DNA of 64,000 nt, from the NCBI GenBank assembly GCA_950295325.1, contig OX485806.1, forward strand, positions 31,002,001 through 31,066,000, written 5' to 3'. Of the stretch, positions 11,160-22,015 are shown one piece after another; position 1 is the stretch's first letter; every line of letters begins with the position of its first letter. A program made the position numbers and the translations under genes. The notes under the pieces are model-generated. The model saw nothing but the letters and a program-made list of their open reading frames with translations. It ran no database searches and was not told where the DNA came from. Origin of the DNA: Polytrichum commune (lineage: Eukaryota; Streptophyta; Polytrichopsida; Polytrichales; Polytrichaceae).

Positions 11160-11626
11160 ACTACAAGCCCCCAAATTCCAAACATTTCAGTTGGTAGACC
11201 CAAAAAACAAATCTGCACTTGAATTCTTGAGTTCTAGATGTCCCGCGTTGTTTGATGAAGCACGTGTAAGCCGGTTTAAGGGGTAGGGCAATGTAGTGTT
11301 GGTATGTCTCATGGGTTATAATATAATTAAGGCACATAAAAGGTAGATTCATTAAAAAATTCTTGAAATGGCATGTCTTTGACATGGGCCCTTTGGCTTT
11401 TCCTACCAGACCACCTCTCTTGCCTCTCTCACCGTAAAACCTGTTGGACCATGTCAGTGCATTTATTAGGACTTAAAATTTATTTTTTGGGGACCTCAAC
11501 CTCCATGATCCCTCTGCCATTTTTTCCTTGGTGTAAACCGAAGTTGACCCGAGACAACTTCAAGAGCCAATCAGCTGCCTTGCAGAGCCCTGGTCCAACT
11601 TCATGGTCCATAATGTAAACTGGCCC

Positions 11627-14600
11627 TTAGGGTCGGATAGAATGAGGTTGTATATGAATTATATTGCTTGGTTGTGGCAAAATGTTCTCATGTTATTAAT
11701 TGTAGGATAGTTGTATGTTTGTGTGAAAAGGTGGACCCATGTATATGTCTCATTAAGATGGCAAATCAAACATGTTTTAGTGGGTTAGTTTTTTGGGAGG
11801 TCATTAGTGAAAATCGTAGGAATAACGTGTGATAAAAAATAAGGTCTAGTATATTCATTGTAGATGGATTTTGCCAAACATGTACGTATAATACATGGGT
11901 TTGTAAAAGAATGAAACATCTTTACATGTAAAATACCATCACATATAATGATCTCTTTTATTTAGTCAGTACATGTAAAATAGTGTGGAAACAATTACTA
12001 AGGGTAGCGAGTCTACGGTAGGGTCTATGCTAGTGGATGAAAATAAACAATTTTTTTTGTCAAAAAAACTTGGATTGATGACTTCACATGCTGGTTGGCT
12101 TGAACGTTACTGAAGCAAAGTATCCAATGTGAAATCAATGTTTTCTACCTATGTGTTGGGAGGTTTGAGCGTGTTGTTTGGATTGCAATCTTCTTTCCAA
12201 TTTCCTTTCGCAATATAAGCACAATAGGGTATTTTAAAAGGATCCCCAAAAAATTAAAAATATTGATAGGGAGTATTAAAATACAAGCATTTACCTTTAT
12301 TTTGAAAAATACCATACCTTATAATATTTTATGCAAGGTAAATAGCCCCCCGATAAATAGGTCATGAGCACACATGTATGCTATTATATAAGAGAAAGTG
12401 ACCTCCCCGAGGGTTAGTTATGTCAATACATAAAAAAATTGTTTTGCATTGCCCATGTATACAAGGTGTATGAGTACTAGAGTTTGTGAAATTTGTGTGT
12501 TTGTGCATTATCAGGTTGTCCAAACCCGTCCGGAAAGGGTTTTGCTTATGTGGGAGATGTTGTTTCATTTGACAACATATGGATATTTGTATTCAATTTG
12601 TGTCATGATTTTTTTGATGGACGTACAATTATAGTTGTCATTAGGGTTTGTTGGAGGGATATTTTTGAGTGAGATCCATTCAAGAGTCCCAAAACAAGGT
12701 TGTGTGTGTTAAATGGTTGTTGGTTTGAGTGAAAAATTTGCGTTGCGGTCCACCTACTTTCACAAGTTCTTAATGCTTCTTCATTTGCGAGATATTTGTG
12801 TGGGCTCATGTTTTTAGATGGACTATGTTGGTAAATATATAGGATGTGTGCGTGTGCTTTTGGTGAGTTTGAATGCTATGAGTGTGATCATAGGTTTAAC
12901 GCATTGGATGTTTTATTTACATGAATGTTGGCAGAAGATGTTATCGTTGATGTATGCTGACAAATTCTCTACCATGTGGACCATTTTCTCCTATTTAATA
13001 AGGGCGAGGGTGACAAAGCTGATAGTGTATAGGCCTAGGGAGAGGAATGTTTTTAGAATTGTTTGCAATGAACATATAGAATTACACTAACTTGCAAATG
13101 AAACTTTGTGCCAGTGGAACTTCATAATCATCTCTCTCTAGAAGAAGGGCCAAATATGGATCGATATGCTTTCAGTATCTACCATATGCATGAAGGATGT
13201 TGGTTATTCAAACTTCCATGTGTGGATCTCAACCCCTAAATCCTTAAGCAATAAAAAACGACTATGTTTTGGAGGTGTTTGTGGGCCTTCTATAGTGAGA
13301 AAGGAGATGAGGTTGGATTTTGGGTCAACATCAAGGAATGTTGATGAGTGCCTAATTAACCAATTTACTTTGGATTCGGACAAAATCACTGCTTAAGGAA
13401 AATTTCAAGGTGCCCAGCTAGGGAAAAACTTTCAATGTGTGCTAAAAATCCTTTTGGAAAAGAATTTCAAAGACTGGTTCATTTGAAATGCTCCAAATAT
13501 GTGCAAGACTTCTTATTATTTTTATAGCATATATCTTTTCTTCGGAGCTTGAGGTTGTGCATTTGTCATATATAAAGAATTTCATGGTTTGTTAAGGCAA
13601 ACATAGGGCCACGGTCTAAAAAAAACCTTCCATTCTCTCAAATGTGAGTCAAAACTCCTACTTCAAAGTCTGGTTGGCACGTAATTCAGTTTTTGATGTC
13701 AAGCACCAAGTCTCAACCCATTTTAAGCATAATCCATCACCAAAAGTATGTGAAATGAGCTTTCAAAGATTTTGCAATCGTTGCCTCCCCGACAACCACG
13801 TATTATGGCATCCATATGAAAGCATAGATGGTTCAAAACATTTGAACACAAAAGGTGATCCAAGATATAGACCTTCATGTGATTAGATGTGACATGGTCC
13901 ACTCAAATTGCATATGGTTATAGTGTAAACTCAACCACGTCTATTAAATCAAATTGGAAGAAACAATCTTGGGATTTAGGCATTCAATTTCAAGGATGTC
14001 AATGTTTTGGATCACCTTTACGTCATAGGCATTGACATATACATTGGATTAAATCATCTTCAATAATCTATGTCATAGATGGATCACCTTTATGTCATAG
14101 ACATAGACATCGCATTATTTAATACTATGAATTAGTTGTGATGTGACTATAATGAGTGTAGCATTATTGTCATGTGTTTGTATTTGTATTAAAGTGTCTC
14201 CACCATCGCAATGTCCTCTCCAACACTATTTTAGATGGAGCATGGGCATAACAACCACCAATGCATTTTCTTTCAAATTATTCAGCAGAAAGATATTATG
14301 ACAATGAAGAAAAAACTATATGTTGATGTACAGGGTTGCGGGAGGATCATTGACCCCAATCAAATGTTTTTTAATCCTCTCTTCAATAATTTTATGCTAT
14401 AGAATAACCCTTACATGGTTACTTTATTGATAGCTACACATGTACATTATTGTATCACGGAAATTGAGATTCTAATAGTACATATAGAGTAGCAATTCAT
14501 ATTGGAGCAATGTTACTACACCGTTAACGTAAGTGGATAGTATGTGGTTTTTGTTTTCTTTTTCCTTTGGAATAGACTAGGCACTTGACCACCTGGCTAG

Positions 14601-15090
14601 TTTTTCGGTCAAGTTGAGAGAATATTTCAGAGTTGGGAATGAAACTATCAGCCACTCCGTTTGGTTTGGGTACCTTTCCATTATCATCTGGTAGTTTAGG
14701 GTCATCTTGGACCAAGTGGGCATTATGTGGTCATTACTTTTCTTTATTACACCCCCACAAAGCTCGTAGTTAAGAATAAACAACAAAAAGTAGATGTTAG
14801 AATGAGATTGGATTCAGTGGTTATAAGTTCAATATTGAACACAACTGGGAGGGTCTATTTGATATTTTGGGAGAAATATTCTTTCTTATGGACTCGCTTA
14901 AGTTTGGCATCTCTTGCTCATTTCAAAGATTTAAATGACACTCTTTGTGATTTGTAGTCATTTACCAAATAAAACAATTCTTGAGCTGAACCAATGACCA
15001 TAATTATAAGTGGAGTTTACGTTTGTTGTGGCTAATTTGTGATGACATTTGATGGTTGATCTCCAATACAATTATTTCCTTTGGGTTTAC
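11627..15090. other. AT-rich intergenic DNA, no gene recognised
   Basis: The longest ORFs (12,818-13,090; 13,166-13,396; 13,644-13,886) encode nothing I recognise and lack splice context. A ~160 bp segment at 14,555-14,715 is an inverted, diverged copy of 30,500-30,660 (described separately). Confidence 0.45.
14555..14715 (-). repeat. Dispersed coding-like repeat, copy 1
   Basis: The minus strand reads DDPKLPDDNGKVPKPNG and later SQLDRKTSQVVK. The plus strand at 30,500-30,660 reads DDPKLLDDSGELPKPDG followed by GGSIPGREIVSLLDK in a matching frame. Similarity at the protein level with different frame breaks in each copy suggests decayed copies of one transposon-borne or duplicated gene. The protein family is not recognised. 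Confidence 0.6.
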
Positions 15091-15200
15091 GGGCAGGTTT
15101 ACACTAGGGTCCAAGACTCAAGAAACTTTAATATCAAGCGATCCTATTTGTTTAGGGTAAGATGTTGGACCCAAGGAGTGGACCTCACGAGTGGACTAAA

Positions 15201-16318
15201 GGGCCAGTTTACACCATGGACCATGAAGTCGGACCATGGAAGACAGTCATTTTCCTTGGTCCGATTTCTTGAAGAAAACAATTTACAAAGTCTTTGGGCC
15301 CCTCACTAGGTGTAAACCAAATGTGGACAAAGAGGGATGACCATGCACCAAAAAGTGAATGTGTTGATTTTTTTTTAATATATGTTCAAAAATGACAATT
15401 GAAAAAATAAAATCAAGATTGACCATTTTCTTGTCTTGTCTTGACTTGACTTGATTTGACTTCTCTTATCTTCTTGTTTTCGCTTGTTGTCACCTTAAAT
15501 TTTAGCAAGCATGTTGTACACATTCAAGCATTGCTCTTGCAAGAAGAAAGGGAGAAGTGTGTGATTTTGTTGGTCACCCTCTCTTCTTTCTAGCAAGGTG
15601 TCTCTTTGTTGTTGTTGCCACTTTTTCTTTTCCTTGCAAGATTCCAACTCCAGGAGGAGTCTTTAATTATCCTCCTCGCAAGAAGTAATTGGAGGAGGAG
15701 GAAATGCATTAGAAGAAAAGGCAAGTAGATTAGGACTATCCAACATTTGAGAAATCAATATATGGTTACTCTTACAAATTGGAGTTGTCATTTCTTGCAT
15801 TCATTGTGAATTATGTGACCACTCTCCAAGCAACTCCATGCGTGATCCCTCATCAACATTATATCCCTCATTACTTAAAAAAAAAATGATACATTACTAC
15901 CCAAACCATGCCAAAACAATGATGCAAGAGAAATGAGAGTATATTCCAAACAATGGCCTATTCTAATGTGGTTTCAAAAATAAAAATAATATGTAGTGAT
16001 AAAACCCACGATTGTGTTTACAATCCCCCACCAAAAAAATCACTAAAAATATATCTTAACAATATTTCTATATCATGGGCCCTTGTCTTTTTCTACAAGA
16101 CCACATTTTTTTGCCTCTCATATTGCAAAACTTGTTGAACCATGTCAGTGGATAGTGTAGGCCTTAGGATATATGTCTTTTGGGGATCTCGAACTCAATG
16201 GTCACTCTGACATGTTTTCCTTGGTGTAAATTAAAGTGATCCTAGGCCGAGTTCAACAACCAATGACAGATTTTACAGGGCCTTGGGATGACTTCATGGT
16301 CCATGTGTAAACAACCCC
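15201..16318. mobile_element. Family C TIR element, copy 2 (nested)
   Basis: The left end reads GGGCCAGTTTACACCATGGA, and the right end, reverse complemented, GGGGTTGTTTACACATGGAC. TAA lies at both flanks, with one extra A on the left. Internal blocks such as TTGTTGAACCATGTCAGTGGA and TTTTGGGGATCTCGAACTC-like sequence match copies 1 and 3. It carries no intact ORF. Confidence 0.75.
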
Positions 16319-16403
16319 TAAGAATCAGGTATGAAAGCATGAAGTGGTACTACTATCATGACATCATTTTTTTGTCAAATCTCAACGATCTCCAGTCAAA
16401 AAA

Positions 16404-16705
16404 CTATACTAAATATTGCATTTAGTGTTACCAATCCTATATGTCTTGCTCAATACTAATTGTAAACCGCCCATGTAGCGTTACCATCACTAACTATAAA
16501 CCTAGCGCTATTTGCCATTCATTGTAATTAAACATTGGACAATGTTCATTACATAGATGTTAGGGTGCAAAATATACATAAAGTGGATGAACTATTAGTA
16601 AATCGGGATGAAAACATTTGCAAACTTATTCATAAAAAGTGTCACTAGAAAAGTTGCCACTATGACATAAACTGCCACATGACACTGAATACAATATTTA
16701 TTGTA
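16404..16705. mobile_element. Family B TIR element (CTACAC-type)
   Basis: It starts CTATACTAAATATTGCATTT with AGTGTTACC and contains ATATGTCTTGCTCAATACTA. It ends in CACATGACACTGAATACAAT followed by ATTTATTGTA. It aligns with 55,976-56,356 over most of its length, and its right part aligns with the reverse complement of 29,666-29,760. Confidence 0.7.
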
Positions 16706-16819
16706 CTCTTAGTTTGAGAAACCAATCTTCAACCATGGAACCAAGTTCAAGCCTGAAAGTAAGGGATGTCTTAAACCTCAAGTTTCTTGGACCCAAACCC
16801 TAATATAAGTCCACCCTTA

Positions 16820-17245
16820 GTATGTTGATTTGACTAGGTATACAATATTATCGTTGCACGTTCAAGGTCCTACTTAGGGGAATGGGAGGGCTTCGTTTGA
16901 AAACACAAATCTAGGACCCCCAAGGATCTCTTATTCCATCACAACTCTTCTTAACAAGAGATCCTTGAACATCCTAGATTTGCAGTCTAAATTGAAGCTC
17001 GTCCTTTCATAATTTGGGCGGTCATAGGCTCGGTGTTGGTGTTGGTGTTGGTGTTTGGTTGAGCTTTTGCTTCGAGGTTTCCATTGAGAGCAACTTCGAA
17101 GTTAGTATATTATGAAATCCAAGCAATCTAAGGTCGAGGCATCCACAGTCGACCAAGTCCATTGAATCGTTCACCAAGGTCATGCAATGTTGATATGAAT
17201 GAGATCTATATTTTCTAGATGAACAAAGTTAAAGTTTATGTATTA
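16820..17245. other. Intergenic DNA with a GTTGGT microsatellite
   Basis: No gene seen. GGTGTTGGTGTTGGTGTTGG lies near 17,034-17,060. Two segments around 16,903-16,930 and 16,950-16,990 are related in inverted orientation (CAAATCTAGGACC... and ...CCTAGATTTG). Confidence 0.4.
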
Positions 17246-17489
17246 GGTAATCGTTTTATTGGAACCGGTTCTGCACCGATAACCGGTTCCAATAAAACGA
17301 TTACCGGACGTAACCGGTTGGCCGCTTTGTTGAGCCGCCCAGGTGACCTAAACAGTGGGTCGCCTGTCACCATAACCGATTTAGATGATCATAACCGGCT
17401 GGGATGTCGAGGTTATCGTCTGCAAACCTGTGTGCTCAGAGCCAATCGTGTAGTGCCACCTCGGCGAAACAAAGCGGCCAACCGGTTAC
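17246..17489. repeat. GC-rich double perfect palindrome
   Basis: Two perfect inverted repeats sit side by side. The first has 25 bp arms (17,246-17,270 and 17,281-17,305, ending GGAACCGGTT) around a 10 nt loop. The second has 22 bp arms (17,310-17,331 and 17,468-17,489, starting GTAACCGGTTGGCC) around 136 nt. The spacer itself contains GGTGAC...GTCACC and two CATAACCG words. The AACCGGTT core occurs in all four arms. It is a GC-rich island in AT-rich DNA. An ORF of 95 codons crosses it but looks incidental. Confidence 0.9.
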
Positions 17490-18179
17490 GTGGTAGCAGC
17501 TTGTGATTGGTTCCCCGCATAAGAATTTTGATAATTGTCGTAGCCAAGCACTAGCACTTGGATGAGCAATTATGAGTTAACCTATAAATAAGCTACGTGT
17601 TACTCTAACTTCACCTATTCAAAATTTATAGCAACTCCATATTCATTACGTTTTTTTTTTTTTTTTTTTGCATTATGCTTAGAATTTATTTGTCCTCACA
17701 AGAGAAAACAATTTCCCACTGGTACCACTCATAAACATATGCAAACTCTCTTATTTTATCAGTTATAGATCCCTCAACCTTAGATGCAACCTCCATTCTT
17801 TGGGCGACAAATTCATGAACCGACTAACTTAATGATATTGTCTTCCCCTTGGATCCTCTCCATGTGATGATGAGGTAAAACCCAAGGAGGCATAACACCT
17901 TGTGTTGCATCAAGGTTAACTGTGATCAACACAAAGCTAACGGCCTTGCATTCATGCTGGTACCTGGATACGGGCATTACTTTTTCTTTTTTAACTTTTT
18001 TCTCTATTGCCAAGGTAAAACCCACATTGCATAATACCACATTTGATAGGAATCAAGATTGTACATGCACACTCATGATAGTTTTTCCACGGCAACTATG
18101 TAAAATTGTCCATGATTTTGAATGAATCGGTTTTAGTAATAAATCCAATTTATTCATTTGAAATCGGATTCATGGTCCA
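17490..18179. other. AT-rich intergenic DNA with poly-T tract
   Basis: A run of about 20 T lies near 17,650-17,670. No coding signal is recognised. Confidence 0.4.
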
Positions 18180-18405
18180 CTACACTAAATATCCCAATTA
18201 GTGTGTGTTAGAATTTGGAGTTACGCAGTGCAATAATGTACTCAAGAGTTTAAATTTTTACTAATCAAAATTCAACATGTCATGTGGACATTATAGAACA
18301 TAAATGACTTTTCTTGGTAAAATATTACATTTTCATGAAACAATTATATCATTGTGTAACCCCGAATAGTGACACACACTAATTGGGATAATTAATGTGG
18401 TGTAG
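18180..18405. mobile_element. CTACAC-family MITE, complete
   Basis: The left end CTACACTAAATATCCCAATT with AGTGTGTGT and the right end, reverse complemented CTACACCACATTAATTATCC with CAATTAGTGTGTGT, make inverted repeats of about 30 bp around a ~165 bp AT-rich core. The left end is identical over 20 bp to the element at 4,070. No clear target duplication is visible. There is no coding capacity. Confidence 0.8.
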
Positions 18406-19312
18406 GGTCTATGATGCGGCAAGAGGGATTTTCAATATCCCTTTCATTCATCCAGGTCAAGAGGACATGTACCTTATAAGTTTGTGGTGAATTCATTTCG
18501 ATTAAGTTTCACCACAATAAAAAATGCAATGAGGTGCCTTTTCATGTAGGTTGCCTCTTTACCCATGCAGATTACCTTGGGTCACAAAAACTTATAACCT
18601 AGTGTATTTATCCATATAGAAATCACAATAGTAAAAAACAAAGTATGTATAATGTTATTGGGGCACCAAATGCTCAAAGTAGTGTGGAATGGCGATAAAT
18701 TAGCGTGCGGCATATTGTTCTCCCTCTTTAGTATGATACGTTTGGGAAACACAAAAAAAGTTGTATTATCGAAGTGTCGTCCTCTCATTAATATGACAAA
18801 TGGCGTAAAGTTGTCGTATTATCGAGGGAATACGAAAACATAAGTAATATGAGCTTAAAATATATATACAAAACGAGTTCAAGCAATGTAGATGGCATGA
18901 AATAATAACTTATAATTCCAAACAAATACAAATATTCTCAATAATTCTTGAAATAGGAGTTCAAAGATCTATGATGTTGCCTACCCAAGTTAGCAACTGC
19001 CATCTTATTTAAATTCCCTACTAACTTTTGAAAACTGTTAATTTCATTAACACCAAACTATAAAGAGTTCTCTAATAAGAAACTAGACAACAACGATGCA
19101 TGACGTTTAACAACATACTAGGCAGGAGGCCATGCTAACCCTAACCATGTCCATTATGCACTAGTAACATTGATTCTCATTGAGTTCCCAATGGTAAGTG
19201 AAGTTACCAAGTAGTACCCAACTGAAAAATGGATGTATTTTAGATGTACATAACATATATGAAAGGGTTTTAACATTAACTATCTCTTTAAATATGAGAA
19301 AACAAAGTTTCT
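18406..19312. other. AT-rich intergenic DNA, no gene recognised
   Basis: A GTAGTGTGGAATGGCGATAA segment near 18,672 matches parts of repeat G at 19,640-19,890 and 50,290-50,490 in the opposite orientation. GTATTATCGA words at 18,760-18,835 may be a degraded pogo-like terminus. Confidence 0.4.
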
Positions 19313-19449
19313 AAATGTCGCATTATTATCAAGTGTCGTAGTCGTATCAAAGAGGACGTTTTGAACTAAAAAGTTTGGTCGCGCAAAAATATGTTGTAAT
19401 ATCGAGGGTGTCGTATAAACAAGTGTCATATTAACGAGGTTAGACTGTA
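19313..19449. mobile_element. Degenerate pogo-like terminal fragment
   Basis: The segment ends ATTAACGAGGTTAGACTG followed by TA. Reverse complemented it starts CAGTCTAACCTCGTTAAT and then contains ATGACACTTG and TACGACACCCTCGATATTAC. A CAGT start, CCTCG(A/T)TAATA words and a flanking TA are typical of Tc1/mariner pogo-type ends. No partner end or transposase could be paired with confidence. Confidence 0.4.
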
Positions 19450-19639
19450 GCAGTGTAGATTTATTTCAGGCTTTTGAGTTAAATTCATTCACACCACTAA
19501 AAAGAACTCATGAACCACATACTTCATGACATTCTTGGTGGATGAATGAGAAGTGTGTGTTTGTATGGAACCGTTCCCTCTTGCCTTCTGATGACAAACA
19601 TGAGTCAAAGTAGCTCTGGAGAGGAATAAATCAAAATAC

Positions 19640-19890
19640 AAAACCAAATAGTGCATTATACTTTTGAAATGAATCGAGGTCACATACACCGATATGTGCA
19701 ATTAGGCCACCCCATGCTAATCTATCAACGTTCCACACTTTTTGGGTTTTCATTACCATCGTAAAAAAATGCACGATTTAATAGAATTATCATTATTATT
19801 ACAATCATGCTTATTATGTTGGTGTTCAGATGAACACACAAAAGTTGAAAGGTTTTGTGATTTGATTTTGACCCAAGGAATAATTGGCGA
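19640..19890 (-). repeat. Dispersed repeat G, copy 1
   Basis: It shares TGCAATTAGG, the ATCAACGTTCCA/ATCAACATTCCA block, CAGATGAA and TTTGTGATTTGATTTTGACCCAAGG-like sequence with 50,290-50,490 in the same orientation. The minus strand gives similar short peptides in both copies (KVWNVDRLAW here, KVVWNVDKLL at 50.3 kb), but no family is recognised. Confidence 0.6.
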
Positions 19891-22015
19891 GGGTAAAGAG
19901 GCAAAGACCACCTACTTGTACATAGCAGTGTAGTTAAAGGGAAGCTACAGCCACAAGCATCCAATGTATGTGTCCAAACACACATACATATGTCTATAGT
20001 ACACAACTACAGCCTTTTCGCATGCATGAATCTCATCCTTACATGGATGGGCCCTGGTAAATAAGCCTCCTGCAGTCTACAGTTCGGTGGTTATCTTTTA
20101 CTCTAGGTCAACACTTAGTTTGATTTAAGAATTCAAATTCTATTTCCAGGGCAGTACAGGCCGTAAAAGTAAAATTGCAGGCTATAGGTTACTTTACTGT
20201 GCAACTGTAGTTTACATGGTGGGCAAGTTCACATACATGCAGAGAGAGAATCTGTGGACCCTGCAGTGCTGATTCCCAAATTTGGGGTAGTGAAATTACC
20301 GAACCAAAGTGAAAACGTCCTTCTCAAGAATTTGAAGTAGCAGTAGTGTTAATCTTGAATTCAAACTTTGAGCGTCGTTTTTACCTTTTGTATTGATGTC
20401 AAAGACAAATTTTCAAAATCACTTGGAAATGCGTAGGTCATAGGTTGTCCCGCAACTGCTCAGTCCCAACCTGAATCGAGTACAGTGCAGTATTAAATTC
20501 CACTGAAAAATCTCTATCGTCATCAGTTCGTCAGTTCACATTACATTAAATAGGCTGCGTCAGAAGCGCCATGAATTTATTACTAACTCAAACCAGATTG
20601 TACCCTGCATGATTTCATGTACAACTTCCAGACCAAGTTCCCCAGCAACAATCAAGGATCAAACCCTGGAACTAAAAGGATGTTGACTCCCATAACGCCA
20701 TCCACCACATACCCTTGGACTCTATGTATGTCCAAAACAGAAAGATAATGATTGGCAAAATACCACATTTCAATTAGAAAATGAAGAGTTTGGAAACTCC
20801 AATAAAATGAACATTTCTATGAAGGTCTCTTAATACTGAAGGGCCAGCTGCGTGTAAATAGGTAAGTACAAGGGTCATGGTAAATATATTCTATGGAAAC
20901 ATAGAGGAACACCTCCATAGTAATTTGGTGGTGGAGATGAGATAATATCTAGTTCAATCACCTAACCAATAAAGGATAAGCACTTCACTCGTAATCAAAT
21001 AAAGATCCCGTATCCCTGCAGACACTGGCAACCTCGGTGCACACTGCGAGTCCTGAGGAACATGCCCAATTGAAACTTGCCCTAAACTGCTGAAGCACTA
21101 GAAAATTTTGGGGTTTTAAATCATGGTGAAAGCTTCCCACCAACCCAGATACAGTACAATCTTTGGTATGTCCGACATCCCTTGTATCAGGCCTACCTCC
21201 AGAGGAGTCAGGCTGCAGTACATCACATTATGGAGATAATAAAGTGGGACGCTCTGAGATTGCTGGGGTGAAATCTACAAGATATCCTGGGCGACCTGTC
21301 AACCTCATGTACAGGTGACCATTATGTTCCATAATCTTCTACTGACCTGCTTTTGAGCTAAATCTTCACATCACCAACAACACAGCAAGAATACTGGAAA
21401 ACTGGATCAGCATGGTACACTATATCTCTGATGCATAGTGCCCAGAAGCATCCAAAGCCAAGTTGCTCCCTGTTATCTTATGTGAGGACTGCAAAGAGCA
21501 CTGAGCAAACTAGGTTTAGGCGAACCTAGCTTGCTTTCATTATAGGATCAGTGATTGAACCGACATTTGATGCACACCCCAGTTGCACAGGTTTTTATCT
21601 AAACTTAACTCATCAAGCAGAACATGGATCCGTGCCACTTTTGACCCCTCCCACCTTGTTAGTATTAACAAAAAGCTTTCTAGAATGGCTTATCCATGAA
21701 GCAGGAGCTTTACAAGCATAATCGATTCCAGCAACATTGTTCATATGTAGATGTCCAGTTTTAGATCGTCATCTAGCAAGTAAGATTTGCTAGGCGCGAA
21801 GCACAAAAGGAGTCTGAAGTGGCTTGTAAGCAGGACCTTTTCAAAATCTGCTGAGCCAACCTGTATATAAATTACACCTACCTATGATGAGAGCAAGAAA
21901 GGTGTCCTAACGAGCGCAGAGTCAATGTACAAAGAATCACCACGTCAGCAGACTACGAAGATGATGTGGGTTGAGAAACAATGCGTCCTGACCACCATGC
22001 TGCAACATCATCAAC
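19891..22015. other. Region 3' of the zinc-finger/SAP30 gene; no second gene recognised
   Basis: Composition is less AT-rich than the DNA to the left. The part nearest 22,015 probably holds the 3' UTR of the minus-strand gene. No exon chain or domain was found on either strand. Confidence 0.4.

Larger units (their letters stand above)
10258..11626. mobile_element. Tourist/PIF-Harbinger-like TIR element, family C copy 1
   Basis: The left end GGGGCGGTTTACACCATAAA and the right end, reverse complemented GGGCCAGTTTACATTATGGA, form inverted repeats. Both sides are flanked by TTA, the 3 bp target duplication typical of PIF/Harbinger. An internal ORF at 10,602-10,829 contains GHRERNIWSQERSSH. A short Arg-rich motif of this kind occurs near the N-terminus of Harbinger transposases, but this link is only suggestive. 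Family C subterminal sequence (GGGCCCCTCACTAGGTGTAAA-like) is shared with copies 2 and 3. Confidence 0.75.
15091..16816. mobile_element. Family D TIR element split by two later insertions
   Basis: The left end GGGCAGGTTTACACTAGGGT at 15,091 and the right end at 16,816 (reverse complement GGGTGGACTTATATTAGGGT) are inverted repeats beside TTA. The left 100 bp and the segment after 16,322 both align with the uninterrupted relative at 59,847-60,150. Between them lie family C copy 2 (15,201-16,318) and a family B element (16,404-16,705). The host element itself is only about 300 bp. Confidence 0.7.

Noticed and set aside
17219-17506. 95-codon ORF across the double palindrome
   Set aside because: The open frame results from the palindromic GC-rich arms; composition and lack of domain give no coding support.
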